NCBI GenBank assembly: GCA_937893485.1
Contig: CALBJL010000132.1
Location: 1-9,982, forward strand
DNA length: 9,982 nucleotides
Direction: 5' to 3'
Source: an uncultured bacterium
GTDB taxonomy: Bacteria > Bacillota > Clostridia > Lachnospirales > Lachnospiraceae
Under the pieces are notes generated by a model that saw nothing but the letters and a program-made list of their open reading frames with translations, ran no database searches and was not told the DNA's origin. Below are positions 1-7,603 of the stretch, piece by piece. Numbering within the stretch: the first letter of the stretch is position 1; the number at the start of each line of letters is the position of its first letter. Made by a program: the position numbers and the translations under genes.

Positions 1-1338
1 TTTTGTGGAAGCTCCCGCTCCACACGCCACAATGGTCTGTTTCTCCTCCATGATAAGGATATTGTACATGCCCTCTTTTCCCGGCAGACCGTAGCCGACA
101 TTTTCAAAATTGCCCGCCATATTTTTCTGGCGGTAGAGATAATACGGTGCCATACCCATCTCAGCTGCCCCCTGCGCCGTCACAGCATGATGCTCCGGCG
201 TGATCTCCATCTGATAGTCCTTGTATTCATCCCGACAGATATTGAGCCGCGCTGCACGCTTTAATGCCAGCGAATGCACAGTCAGATTATCCGGATGCAG
301 GCGTTTGATCTGCTCCATTGTACATCTGACATCGTCCAGTGTCTCTCCCGGCAAGCCGAGAATCAGATCCATATTGATATTGTCAAAGCCAAGCTCCCGC
401 GCCAGATAAAAGCTGTCGATCGTCTGTGCAACCGTGTGGTGCCTGCCGATAACCTTTAATGTCTCATCCTTCATCGTCTGCGGATTGACGGAAATACGAT
501 CAACGACTGGATGTTTTCTGATCGCTTCGAGCTTTTCGCGTGTGATACTGTCAGGCCGCCCCGCCTCGACGGTAAATTCCAGTAAATGTGACAGGTCAAA
601 ACGCTCTTCGATCATCGAAAGCAGCCGGTCGAGTTGTTCCGGCTCGAGCGTCGTCGGTGTGCCACCCCCGATATAGATCGAATTTAACTTTTTATGTCCA
701 AATTCCTCTTTTGCATAGTCCAATTCGTGCTCCAGCGCATTGAGATAGGCATCGACACGCCCGCGCCACACGCCGAGCGGATAAGAGGTAAACGAGCAAT
801 ACAGACACGTACTCGGACAGAACGGAATGCCAATATAGAGGCTGAAACCGTTCCCATAATCGAGCTTGGAGAGCAACGCCCTCTCCCGTTTCGCAATATC
901 AATGGCGAGATCGATCTTTTCATCGCTCATGTGGTACGCCCGGCGCATATGGTCTGCGATCTGTGACTCGTCTTTGCCCTCTTCTAACATCTGCATCGGT
1001 ATTTTTGTCGGACGGATACCTGTGAGCGATCCCCACGGCAGTTCGTGTCCGGTGATCTGTACAAACATGTCATAGAGTCCGATCTTTAACACATTTTTTA
1101 CATCAAGCCGGTCTGTGGATGCGCAGTCCATGTGGATACGGACAGGCTCTGCCTGCGCGCTTTTCCAGCAGACATCAATGCCCGCTCCGGAAAAATCAAT
1201 GTCCATCCGCGCCATCACCGGCTCGTCCGGCTCTTTTTTTTCTGCCGACACGCAAACATTCTCTGATGGAAAGAACGCTTTCACCAGAGAATGGATATCA
1301 TATTCAAAATCTGCTTTATTTAACTGTACTTGTATCAT
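1..1338 (-). CDS. hemZ: HemZ-type radical SAM protein (coproporphyrinogen III dehydrogenase family), 3' end cut by window edge
   Basis: The frame is open from ATG at 1338 to the window edge, giving 446 residues without a stop. The radical SAM cluster motif CxxxCxxC is at residues 174-181 (C174, C178, C181, in the context IPFCPSTCLYCSF). The family's YIGGGTPT motif follows at about 222-229. The roughly 165-residue N-terminal extension before the radical SAM core is typical of HemZ and absent from the shorter HemW/HemN-like proteins. The family is assigned to oxygen-independent oxidation of coproporphyrinogen III to protoporphyrinogen, using S-adenosylmethionine and a 4Fe-4S cluster in the cytoplasm. 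The activity of HemZ itself is less firmly established than that of HemN, so the substrate is uncertain. It is the third gene of the rel operon, starting 4 nt after the hydrolase stop. I see no clear Shine-Dalgarno sequence (preceding bases TTTATATAAGACC), which suggests translational coupling. By family length, about 40-60 C-terminal residues lie outside the window. Confidence 0.9.
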   Translation of the reverse strand, partial: MIQVQLNKADFEYDIHSLVKAFFPSENVCVSAEKKEPDEPVMARMDIDFSGAGIDVCWKSAQAEPVRIHMDCASTDRLDVKNVLKIGLYDMFVQITGHELPWGSLTGIRPTKIPMQMLEEGKDESQIADHMRRAYHMSDEKIDLAIDIAKRERALLSKLDYGNGFSLYIGIPFCPSTCLYCSFTSYPLGVWRGRVDAYLNALEHELDYAKEEFGHKKLNSIYIGGGTPTTLEPEQLDRLLSMIEERFDLSHLLEFTVEAGRPDSITREKLEAIRKHPVVDRISVNPQTMKDETLKVIGRHHTVAQTIDSFYLARELGFDNINMDLILGLPGETLDDVRCTMEQIKRLHPDNLTVHSLALKRAARLNICRDEYKDYQMEITPEHHAVTAQGAAEMGMAPYYLYRQKNMAGNFENVGYGLPGKEGMYNILIMEEKQTIVACGAGASTK

Positions 1339-1342
1339 GGTC

Positions 1343-1963
1343 TTATATAAACGGATTGTATTGTTTTTCTGTACTGATCTTGGTCGGTTCCCCATGTCCC
1401 GGATAGACAATTGTCAGATCCGGCAACCTAAACAGCTTTTCCTTCACCGAACGCACAATCTGCGACATACTGCCACCCGGCAGGTCTGTCCGTCCGACGG
1501 ATTCGCAGAACAGCGTGTCTCCCGAAAATACGACTTCCTCCTGCGGGAAATAATAGCACGCGCCTCCGGTCGTATGTCCGGGTGTATGGATCACGCGGAT
1601 CTCCATGCCTGCAAGTTGCAGTACATCCCCGTCACGCACCAGTTTGTCAGCCTTTGCGGTTGCTTTTGTACCGATCATCGCCCCGCAGTTGAGCTCCGGA
1701 CGCTGCAGCATATCCGCATCATCCTCATGGATATAGACCGGAATGTTGTATTTGCCCGCAAGCGCATCCACACCCATGATATGGTCAAAATGTGCGTGCG
1801 TGAGCAGGATCGCTACCGGCTTATAACCGCCTGCCGTGAGCTTCTCCGACAGCTTCGCCGCCTCGTCACCGGGATCGATGATGACACATTCCTTTGTATG
1901 CTCATTGATTGCAAAATAGCAGTTCGTACCTACCATACCTACTACATAGTGTTCGATTTTCAT
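1343..1963 (-). CDS. Metallo-beta-lactamase-fold hydrolase (glyoxalase II-like, YqgX-type)
   Basis: This 206-residue cytoplasmic protein has the complete metal-ligand set of the metallo-beta-lactamase fold. THAHFDH is at residues 55-61 (H56, H58, D60, H61), followed by TPGH with H130, SGDT with D149 and YPGHGE with H190. That arrangement is typical of a binuclear zinc or iron hydrolase of the glyoxalase II/YqgX group. The length equals the usual short members; the C-terminal substrate-binding extension of true hydroxyacylglutathione hydrolases is missing. The substrate therefore cannot be read from the sequence; small thioesters are plausible. The ATG shares its A with the rel stop (TGATG), and an AGAGG motif lies about 12 nt upstream inside rel, so translation is probably coupled. 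A hydrolase of this kind next to rel and hemZ is a common arrangement in clostridia, by general knowledge rather than by a search. Confidence 0.93.
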   Translation of the reverse strand: MKIEHYVVGMVGTNCYFAINEHTKECVIIDPGDEAAKLSEKLTAGGYKPVAILLTHAHFDHIMGVDALAGKYNIPVYIHEDDADMLQRPELNCGAMIGTKATAKADKLVRDGDVLQLAGMEIRVIHTPGHTTGGACYYFPQEEVVFSGDTLFCESVGRTDLPGGSMSQIVRSVKEKLFRLPDLTIVYPGHGEPTKISTEKQYNPFI

Positions 1964-4266
1964 CAGCCTGTTGTCCTCTCTATATCGATGACGCTCTCCA
2001 CCTGACGGAGCTTCTCAATGAGTCCGTTCACCTGCTCCTTGCCCTTTGTCTCGAAGGAAATGGAGATCGTCGCCACGCCCTGTTTGCTCGTCTTGGAATG
2101 GATCGAATTGATGTCGATGCCACGCTCGGTAAAGGTGCGTGTCAGATCCACGAGCAGACCGGTACGGTTGTTTCCGTAAATGTTGATCTCTGCCAGATAA
2201 GTGCCTTCCTCACTGCTGCCGCCGCTGCTCCACTCTGCCTCGATTAAACGCGCCTTTTCCATCTCGGACAGATTGATCATGTTCACACAGTCGGTACGGT
2301 GAATCGATACACCGCGCCCGCGTGTAACAAAGCCCACGATCTCGTCACCCGGAACCGGACTACAGCACTTTGACAGATGCACGGCGATATCGTAAAGCCC
2401 CTTGACAACGATGCCGCTCTTGGAGCGGTGCTCGCTCGGCTGGCGCTCGATATTCGTATTTTCGATCTGCTTTAACACATCCTCATCCGTCACAACGAGC
2501 GGATGATCCTTGCGGTATTCCTCCTGCATGCGGTTCGCGACCTGACTCTCCTTGAGCGCGCCGTGTCCGATCGTCGCCAGACAGTTCTCCCACTGTGGAA
2601 AACCGTATTTGCGCAGGATCTTCGCCTGATATTCCGGTTTGTTGATGTCTCCCCAGTTGATGCCCTTGGTCTTGCAGTATTTCTCTAACAGTTCCTTGCC
2701 CTTTAAGATATTTTCTTCTTTAAATTCGCTGCGGAACCACTGATTGATCTTGTTTTTCGCCTGTGTACTCTTGACGATGTTGAGCCAGTCACGGCTCGGC
2801 CCTTTGGAATTCTGTGACGTAATGATCTCGATACGGTCGCCGTTCTGGATCTTGTAGTCGATCGTAACGAGCTTGCCGTTGACCTTGGCTCCGATCATTT
2901 TATTGCCGACCGCGGAATGCACGCTGTACGCAAAATCGATCGGTGTCGAGCCGTTCGGCAGGTTTTTCACATCACCGGAGGGTGTGAAACAGAATACCGT
3001 GTCAGAAAACAGGTCGAGATCGCTCTTTAACAGGCTCATGAACTCCTTATTGTCGGACATGTCCCGCTGCCACTCTAAGATCTGGCGCAGCCAGCTCAGC
3101 TTCTCCTCCTCGCCTCCGACCGCATTGCCGTTGGCGGCTTCCTTATATTTCCAATGCGCCGCGATACCGTACTCAGCGGTGCGGTGCATCTCATAGGTAC
3201 GGATCTGGATCTCGAACGGGCGTCCGTCCGGACCAATCAGCGTCGTGTGCAGCGACTGGTACATATTCGGCTTCGGCATCGCAATATAATCCTTGAAACG
3301 GCCGGGAATCGGCTTATACATCTCATGGATCACACCGAGTGCCGCATAACAGTCCTTGACATCATTGACGAGAATACGGATCGCAAACAGATCGTAGATC
3401 TGGTCAATCGTCTTGCCCTGATTGACCATCTTTTTATAAATACTGAAAAAGTGCTTGCTTCTGCCGTCGATCGTCGCCTCAATGCCGGCTTCTTTGATAT
3501 GGTGCGTCACTTCCTCAACCAGCTTTTTCACATACTCTTCTCTCGCGCCCTTGCGCATGGCTACCTTTTCGACGAGGTCATAATAAGCCTCCGGCTCGAG
3601 ATATTTTAATGACAGGTCATCCAGCTCTGTCTTGATCTTGGAAATACCGAGCCGCTGTGCGATCGGTGCATAGATGTCCATTGTCTCACGCGCTTTTTCC
3701 TTCTGCTTCTCGGGTGTCATATAACGCAGGGTACGCATATTGTGCAGACGGTCTGCCAGCTTGATCAGAATGACACGGATATCCTTCGCCATCGCAAGGA
3801 ACATCTTGCGCAGATTCTCCGCCTGAATCTCTACCTTATCCGCATCGTAAGAGAGCTGACCGAGCTTTGTGACACCGTCGACCAGCAATGCGACTTCCTC
3901 GTTGAACTCCTGTGCGATCTCCTCGTCCGTCATGACCGTGTCCTCGACCACATCGTGCAGAAGACCTGCCACGATCGTCTCCTTATCCAACTCCAGCTCC
4001 GCCAGAATGATCGCAACACAGAGCGGATGTATAATGTAAGCCTCACCGGATTTGCGCACCTGTCCCTTGTGGGCATCATTTGCGATCCGGAACGCCTTTT
4101 CTATCATGGATATATCATCGGAAGGGTGGTATTTGCGCACGCAGTTAATCAGCTCCTCGTATAAGATCTCGGGGCTGACAAAATCATCCATCTTGCGAAT
4201 ATGCTCGGAAGTGGACATCACCTTTTGTTCTAATTGTTCAATCTGTTCCGTTGTAACATCTGCCAT
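1963..4266 (-). CDS. rel: Bifunctional (p)ppGpp synthetase/hydrolase, RelA/SpoT family
   Basis: This 767-residue protein makes pppGpp/ppGpp from ATP and GTP/GDP and hydrolyses it, driving the stringent response at ribosomes and in the cytosol. Domains in order: HD hydrolase (about 45-200) with the HDVVED motif at 104-109 and KLADRLHNM around 169-177; synthetase (about 235-375) with GRSKHFFSIYKK at 268-279, YQSLH at 336-340 and EYGIAAHW at 365-372; TGS (about 418-482); a CC-containing domain with C634 and C635; and a C-terminal ACT domain (about 689-765). The synthetase loop reads RFKD (323-326), the RxKD signature of bifunctional enzymes, not the ExDD form of synthetase-only RelA. The intact HD motif agrees with both activities. 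I chose ATG 4266, which follows AAGGGTG at normal spacing. An in-frame ATG at 4365 would add 33 residues rich in Phe and Lys from AT-rich DNA and looks untranslated. The usual family length is 720-770. Confidence 0.97.
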   Translation of the reverse strand: MADVTTEQIEQLEQKVMSTSEHIRKMDDFVSPEILYEELINCVRKYHPSDDISMIEKAFRIANDAHKGQVRKSGEAYIIHPLCVAIILAELELDKETIVAGLLHDVVEDTVMTDEEIAQEFNEEVALLVDGVTKLGQLSYDADKVEIQAENLRKMFLAMAKDIRVILIKLADRLHNMRTLRYMTPEKQKEKARETMDIYAPIAQRLGISKIKTELDDLSLKYLEPEAYYDLVEKVAMRKGAREEYVKKLVEEVTHHIKEAGIEATIDGRSKHFFSIYKKMVNQGKTIDQIYDLFAIRILVNDVKDCYAALGVIHEMYKPIPGRFKDYIAMPKPNMYQSLHTTLIGPDGRPFEIQIRTYEMHRTAEYGIAAHWKYKEAANGNAVGGEEEKLSWLRQILEWQRDMSDNKEFMSLLKSDLDLFSDTVFCFTPSGDVKNLPNGSTPIDFAYSVHSAVGNKMIGAKVNGKLVTIDYKIQNGDRIEIITSQNSKGPSRDWLNIVKSTQAKNKINQWFRSEFKEENILKGKELLEKYCKTKGINWGDINKPEYQAKILRKYGFPQWENCLATIGHGALKESQVANRMQEEYRKDHPLVVTDEDVLKQIENTNIERQPSEHRSKSGIVVKGLYDIAVHLSKCCSPVPGDEIVGFVTRGRGVSIHRTDCVNMINLSEMEKARLIEAEWSSGGSSEEGTYLAEINIYGNNRTGLLVDLTRTFTERGIDINSIHSKTSKQGVATISISFETKGKEQVNGLIEKLRQVESVIDIERTTG

Positions 4267-4375
4267 ACGATCACCCTTAATTTTAATATCTTCTGTCTTT
4301 ATCTTTTTATTTGTAAAATATTTATAAAAAATTTTACTAAAAAAATGAAAAAAATGCAATCCCACAGTTCAACGT

Positions 4376-4381
4376 ATTATA
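4376..4381 (-). promoter_or_regulatory. Candidate -10 element for the rel operon
   Basis: A perfect TATAAT reads leftward in the AT-rich divergent intergenic region, about 110 nt upstream of the rel ATG. A TTGCAT lies upstream but 21 nt away, longer than the usual 16-18. The -35 is therefore poor, and the call rests mainly on the -10 and its position. If used, it gives a 5' leader of about 100 nt. Confidence 0.4.
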
Positions 4382-4433
4382 CAAGAAAATCAGGCTTTTT
4401 TTATGCAATATGTTAAAATCGTCTGTATTTTAT

Positions 4434-4451
4434 GAATAATATATATTATTC
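4434..4451. repeat. Perfect 18-bp AT-rich palindrome between divergent genes
   Basis: GAATAATATATATTATTC is identical to its own reverse complement over all 18 bases. It sits in the divergent region, 7 nt left of the TTGACG promoter candidate and about 50 bp behind the rel -10. The position fits an operator or an upstream activating site for the rightward gene. It does not work as an intrinsic terminator, having no GC stem and no U-tract. The surrounding DNA is very AT-rich, so chance cannot be excluded. Confidence 0.4.
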
Positions 4452-4457
4452 GCAAAA

Positions 4458-4486
4458 TTGACGGTATCTTCAATCTATGCTATCGT
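4458..4486 (+). promoter_or_regulatory. Candidate promoter for the beta-helix gene
   Basis: TTGACG (4458-4463) is followed after exactly 17 nt by TATCGT (4481-4486), which is preceded by TGC as in an extended -10. The match is reasonable, but transcription would start only about 12 nt before the ATG, right at the Shine-Dalgarno sequence. The leader would be unusually short, so an undetected upstream promoter is possible. Confidence 0.35.
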
Positions 4487-4492
4487 TTTCTA

Positions 4493-4500
4493 AAAGGAGG
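4493..4500 (+). promoter_or_regulatory. Strong ribosome binding site of the beta-helix gene, two possible start codons
   Basis: AAAGGAGG is a near-perfect Shine-Dalgarno sequence. Two in-frame ATG codons follow, at 4505 (4 nt after it) and 4511 (10 nt after it). Both distances are off the optimum, so either could be used. The two products differ by two residues ahead of the signal peptide. Confidence 0.75.
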
Positions 4501-4504
4501 TTCC

Positions 4505-5491
4505 ATGCTTATGAAATCAATCCGCAAATCCGTCTCCGCGCTTCTGGCACTGGCAATGATCACCGGATGCCTGTCTGCCGGTGCCGCACAACCGGTATCC
4601 GCAGCTTCAAAAAATGCAGTCTGCCAGAAATACAACAAAAAAATCAACACGCGCATCCGAAAGATCCGGAACAGTAAAACCGACATTCAGACGACCGGCA
4701 CGGTCTTTTATGTGTCCAGCTCCAGCGGAAACGATGCGAACGACGGCTTATCCCCGGAGCACGCATGGAAAACCTGCAAACGCCTGAATGAAGATACGGA
4801 TGGCATCATCTACGACACAATCAAAAAAAACGGCGGTGCCACTGTCCTGTTCAAACGCGGCGATACCTATATTTCTTTCAGTAACACCGATCACCGCGGC
4901 ATGGTAGGCGGTGAATGCTCCGGATTCAGCGGCAGTGGTTCAAGATATTATAACAACTATTTCTATGGCTGTCGGGAAGGTGGATTTACCGTAGAGCTCG
5001 GCTGAACCGGCTCTCTGAAAAATGAGACAAAGACGCTCGGAGATGTCATCGCCTCCGGCAACGTGTTCGACAAATGCGACGGCGGCATCGGCGTGATCTG
5101 CTTTACCGAATCCGCAAAAGGTGTCAACATGTCCGATATCAGGATTCACGACAATTACTTCCGTGAAATAGGATCTGCACATGATAAAGACGGCAGCGAC
5201 CCGCATTCGCCCGGCATCCTGCATGTCTGGGATCATTCCGGTGAAGTTGACCTGTCCGGATTCACGTTCACGGACAACCTCATTTTGTTCACCGAAGACC
5301 GTGTGATCAATCTTGAGGAGACCGCGCACAAGGGAATGCTCCGCGCAAAGGGCAATACCGCGGTCTTAAAAAAGAACTCCGGCATGCACTTTCTGCGGGT
5401 CACGAACCGCACTTATAAAGAAACCTATATTGATTCCGTGAAAAAAGCCAAGCCTTATATCGGCTCTTTCGGAACGATTAAATGGATTTGA
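4505..5491 (+). pseudogene. Secreted right-handed beta-helix (pectate-lyase-like) protein, interrupted by an in-frame TGA
   Basis: The reading frame runs for 329 codons with one internal stop, TGA at 5003-5005 (codon 167). Frame and protein character continue unchanged on both sides. The N-terminus is a signal peptide: basic MLMKSIRK, a hydrophobic core, then either a lipobox-like ITGC (C22) or a signal peptidase I site after VSA (31-33). Next comes the hallmark of polysaccharide-acting beta-helix proteins, FYVSSSSGNDANDGLSPE (about 68-85) with AWKT close behind, and VLFKRGDTY around 114-122. Short repeating beta-helix rungs follow (NNYFYGC, SGNVFDKC, HDNYFREIG, TDNLILF). The RGDTY cap passes almost at once into the rungs, and 328 residues is short for this family, so an internal deletion is likely. 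Trp (TGG) is the likeliest ancestral codon (GWTGS). The ribosome binding site is intact. The 3' end overlaps dapL by 14 bp. Substrate unknown. A sequencing error at one base is the main alternative. Confidence 0.75.
5441..5470 (-). terminator. Possible intrinsic terminator of the glnA-dapL cluster
   Basis: Reading leftward, AAAGAGCC and GGCTTTTT can pair (one G-U pair) around a 12-nt loop, ending in a T-run. This is the usual layout of an intrinsic terminator, but the GC core is only 4 bp, so it is weak. It lies 8-37 nt past the dapL stop and inside the 3' end of the opposing beta-helix frame. Confidence 0.3.
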
Positions 5492-6692
5492 TACGCTCCA
5501 AGGCGGCTACGGTATTCTCGTAGCTGCCAAATGCGGTCAGACGGAAATATCCCTCACCGCTCGGTCCAAAGCCGGAACCCGGTGTACCTACAACATTTGC
5601 CTTTTCTAACAGGTAGTCAAAGAACTCCCATGAGGTCATTGCCTCCGGTGTCTTTAACCAGATGTACGGTGCATTCACGCCGCCGTATACCTCAAAGCCT
5701 GACTCCTGCAAGCCGGATTTGATCGTGGCTGCATTCCGCATGTAATAGGCGATCTGCTCCATGAGCTGTGCTTTTCCGGCATCGGAGTAGACTGCCTCTC
5801 CGGCTCTCTGGATGATGTACGGTGCACCGTTGAATTTTGTGCCGTGCCGTCTCGCCCACATGCCGTGCAGCGATACCTCACCGCATTTCAGCTCCTTCGG
5901 GACTACGGTATAGCCCAGACGCACGCCGGTAAATCCGGCATTCTTTGAAAAGCTCTTTAATTCAATCGCACAGGTCTTTGCGCCCTCGCACTCATAGATC
6001 GAGTGTGCCACATCCGTTTCGGAAATATAAGCCTCGTAAGCACCGTCATAGATAATGACTGCCCCTACCTTATTTGCATAATCTACCCACTCCTGAAGCT
6101 GCGCTTTCGTGATCGTCGTTCCGGTCGGGTTGTTCGGCAGACACAGGTAGATCATATCCGGTGTCTCCTTGGGGAACTCCGGTACGAATCCGTTTTCTCT
6201 CGTACAGGGCATATAAATCACATTGCTCCACATGCCGGTCTGTGCATCATACGTGCCGGTTCTGCCCGCCATGACATTGGAATCCACATATACCGGATAG
6301 ACCGGATCACAGACCGCGATACGGTTGTCCACGGAAAAGATCTCCTGAATGTTTCCGGAATCGCTCTTTGCTCCGTCCGATACAAAGATCTCATCGGGTG
6401 AAATGTCACAGCCGCGCGCCTTGTAATCGTTGTCAGCGATCGCTTTCCGCAAAAATTCATAACCGAGATCCGGTGCATAGCCGTGGAAGGTCTCGGCATT
6501 TCCCATCTCGTCGACTGCCCGGTGCATTGCCTCGATGATCGCCGGTGCGATCGGCTGCGTCACATCGCCGATTCCCAGACGGATGATCTGCTTGTCCGGA
6601 TTTGCCTCACTGAATGCCGCTACCTTTTTCGCGATGGTGCTGAACAGATAGCTGCCCGGTAATTTCTGATAATTGTCATTGATCTGAAACAT
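5478..6692 (-). CDS. dapL: LL-diaminopimelate aminotransferase
   Basis: This 404-residue fold-type I PLP enzyme converts tetrahydrodipicolinate directly to LL-diaminopimelate with glutamate as amino donor. It bypasses the succinylated or acetylated intermediates of the DapD/DapC/DapE route. The N-terminus FQINDNYQKLPGSYLF is the family opening and binds substrate. PNNPTG is at 186-191, the DGAYEAY segment at about 216-222, the PLP lysine K250 in SFSKNAGFTGVRLGY, and the RRHGTKFNG segment follows. The length matches the family (about 400-410). The start is ATG 6692: AAAGGAG ends 8 nt before it. An in-frame GTG at 6701 overlaps that ribosome binding site and can be ruled out. It lies 18 nt behind dapF, whose product takes LL-diaminopimelate onward, so the pair forms the last two steps to meso-diaminopimelate. 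Its last 14 bp overlap the end of the opposing beta-helix frame. Confidence 0.96.
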   Translation of the reverse strand: MFQINDNYQKLPGSYLFSTIAKKVAAFSEANPDKQIIRLGIGDVTQPIAPAIIEAMHRAVDEMGNAETFHGYAPDLGYEFLRKAIADNDYKARGCDISPDEIFVSDGAKSDSGNIQEIFSVDNRIAVCDPVYPVYVDSNVMAGRTGTYDAQTGMWSNVIYMPCTRENGFVPEFPKETPDMIYLCLPNNPTGTTITKAQLQEWVDYANKVGAVIIYDGAYEAYISETDVAHSIYECEGAKTCAIELKSFSKNAGFTGVRLGYTVVPKELKCGEVSLHGMWARRHGTKFNGAPYIIQRAGEAVYSDAGKAQLMEQIAYYMRNAATIKSGLQESGFEVYGGVNAPYIWLKTPEAMTSWEFFDYLLEKANVVGTPGSGFGPSGEGYFRLTAFGSYENTVAALERIKSI

Positions 6693-6700
6693 TTTTTTCA

Positions 6701-6707
6701 CTCCTTT
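6701..6707 (-). promoter_or_regulatory. Ribosome binding site that fixes the dapL start
   Basis: AAAGGAG lies 8 nt before ATG 6692. Its last G is also the first base of the in-frame GTG at 6701-6699, so that GTG cannot be the initiation codon and the longer 407-residue reading is wrong. Confidence 0.8.
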
Positions 6708-6710
6708 GTT

Positions 6711-7574
6711 TTACTGTACTGCCAAAAACTGCGATAAATCTATTTCCCCTTCATATACAACCGTCGCCGGTCCTGTCATGTATACCAGATTGCTCTGCCG
6801 GTCCCAGAAAATGCGGAGCGTGCCGCCGAGCAGCTCGACCTTGATCTCTGTATCCGACGGTACATGACCGCACAATACGGCTGCGACAACTGTCGCACAA
6901 GTGCCTGTTCCGCACGCAAGCGTCTCACCACTGCCGCGCTCCCACACACGCATCCGCAAGTGTGTGTCATCAATCACATTCACGAACTCCGTGTTCACCC
7001 GTTTCGGAAATGCCGCATGATGCTCAAAGCCGGGACCGATCTTTTCCAGATCCAGTGCTCTCACATCCTCATCCATAAAGGTCACACAGTGCGGATTGCC
7101 CATCGATACGCAAGTAACCGCATAGGTCTGCTCACCGACTGTCAGCGGCTGGCTGACGATGGGGCTTGCCGGAAAGACCGCGGGGATCTCAGCCGCCTCT
7201 AAAATCGGCGCGCCCATATTGACACGCACCTGCTGCACTTTTCCGTCTGCGACGGTCAGCTCCAGCGTCTTGATGCCCGCCAGCGTCTCAATACGCACCG
7301 TCGTCTGATCGGTCAACCCGTAGTCATATACATATTTTCCGACACAGCGGATGCCGTTTCCGCACATCTCTCCGCGCGAACCGTCAGCATTGTACATTGC
7401 CATCTCAAAATCCGCCACTTCTGACGGACAAATGAGGATCAGTCCGTCCGAGCCGATCCCGAAATGACGGTCGCTGACAAACCTTGCGACCTCCTCCGGA
7501 TGCTCCACGGTCTCTGTCAGGCAATTCACATACACATAATCATTGCCGCAGCCATGCATTTTTGTAAATTTCAT
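6711..7574 (-). CDS. dapF: Diaminopimelate epimerase
   Basis: This 287-residue cytoplasmic, cofactor-independent racemase interconverts LL- and meso-diaminopimelate for peptidoglycan and lysine. Both catalytic cysteines are present. C71 lies in EMCGNGIRC (family GNG motif) and C221 in ACGTGTCATV; they act as the acid/base pair on opposite faces of the substrate. The N-terminal KMHGCGNDYVYV (5-16), GIGSDGL (39-45), MGNPHCV (158-164) and ERGSGET (212-218) are other conserved family segments. The length is normal (270-290). ATG 7574 follows AGAAAGGA at good spacing. It stands 29 nt after the ANTAR gene and 18 nt before dapL, in the same direction, and is probably co-transcribed with both. Nothing is truncated or altered. 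Confidence 0.97.
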   Translation of the reverse strand: MKFTKMHGCGNDYVYVNCLTETVEHPEEVARFVSDRHFGIGSDGLILICPSEVADFEMAMYNADGSRGEMCGNGIRCVGKYVYDYGLTDQTTVRIETLAGIKTLELTVADGKVQQVRVNMGAPILEAAEIPAVFPASPIVSQPLTVGEQTYAVTCVSMGNPHCVTFMDEDVRALDLEKIGPGFEHHAAFPKRVNTEFVNVIDDTHLRMRVWERGSGETLACGTGTCATVVAAVLCGHVPSDTEIKVELLGGTLRIFWDRQSNLVYMTGPATVVYEGEIDLSQFLAVQ

Positions 7575-7603
7575 ATTTTTTCCTTTCTGACCTTAAACAG
7601 TCA

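Noticed and set aside
1115..2005. 296-codon plus-strand frame over hemZ and the hydrolase
   Set aside because: It is antisense to two well-supported genes with complete motifs. It has no domain and no start signal, and reflects codon bias of the minus-strand genes.
3154..3609. 151-codon plus-strand frame, and similar frames at 3742-4164 and 6003-6401
   Set aside because: These are shadows on the opposite strand of rel and dapL, with no ribosome binding site and no recognisable protein family.
4267..4365. Upstream ATG at 4365 as start of rel (33 extra residues)
   Set aside because: The added segment is low-complexity, AT-rich and rich in Phe/Lys, it has no ribosome binding site, and it overlaps the expected leader. 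ATG 4266 has AAGGGTG at normal spacing and the family's usual N-terminus.
5003..5005. Selenocysteine insertion or UGA recoding at the in-frame TGA
   Set aside because: The beta-helix family has no catalytic Cys or Sec here and no evident bacterial SECIS hairpin follows. TGA is used as a normal stop in this window (rel), so a UGA-Trp genetic code is also excluded.
5063..5491. Independent gene starting at GTG 5063 after the TGA
   Set aside because: No ribosome binding site precedes it, it lacks a signal peptide, and it starts in the middle of a beta-helix rung in the same frame as the upstream half, so it is the remainder of the interrupted gene.
6693..6701. GTG at 6701 as start of dapL
   Set aside because: The GTG overlaps the Shine-Dalgarno sequence AAAGGAG itself; ATG 6692 is 8 nt behind it.
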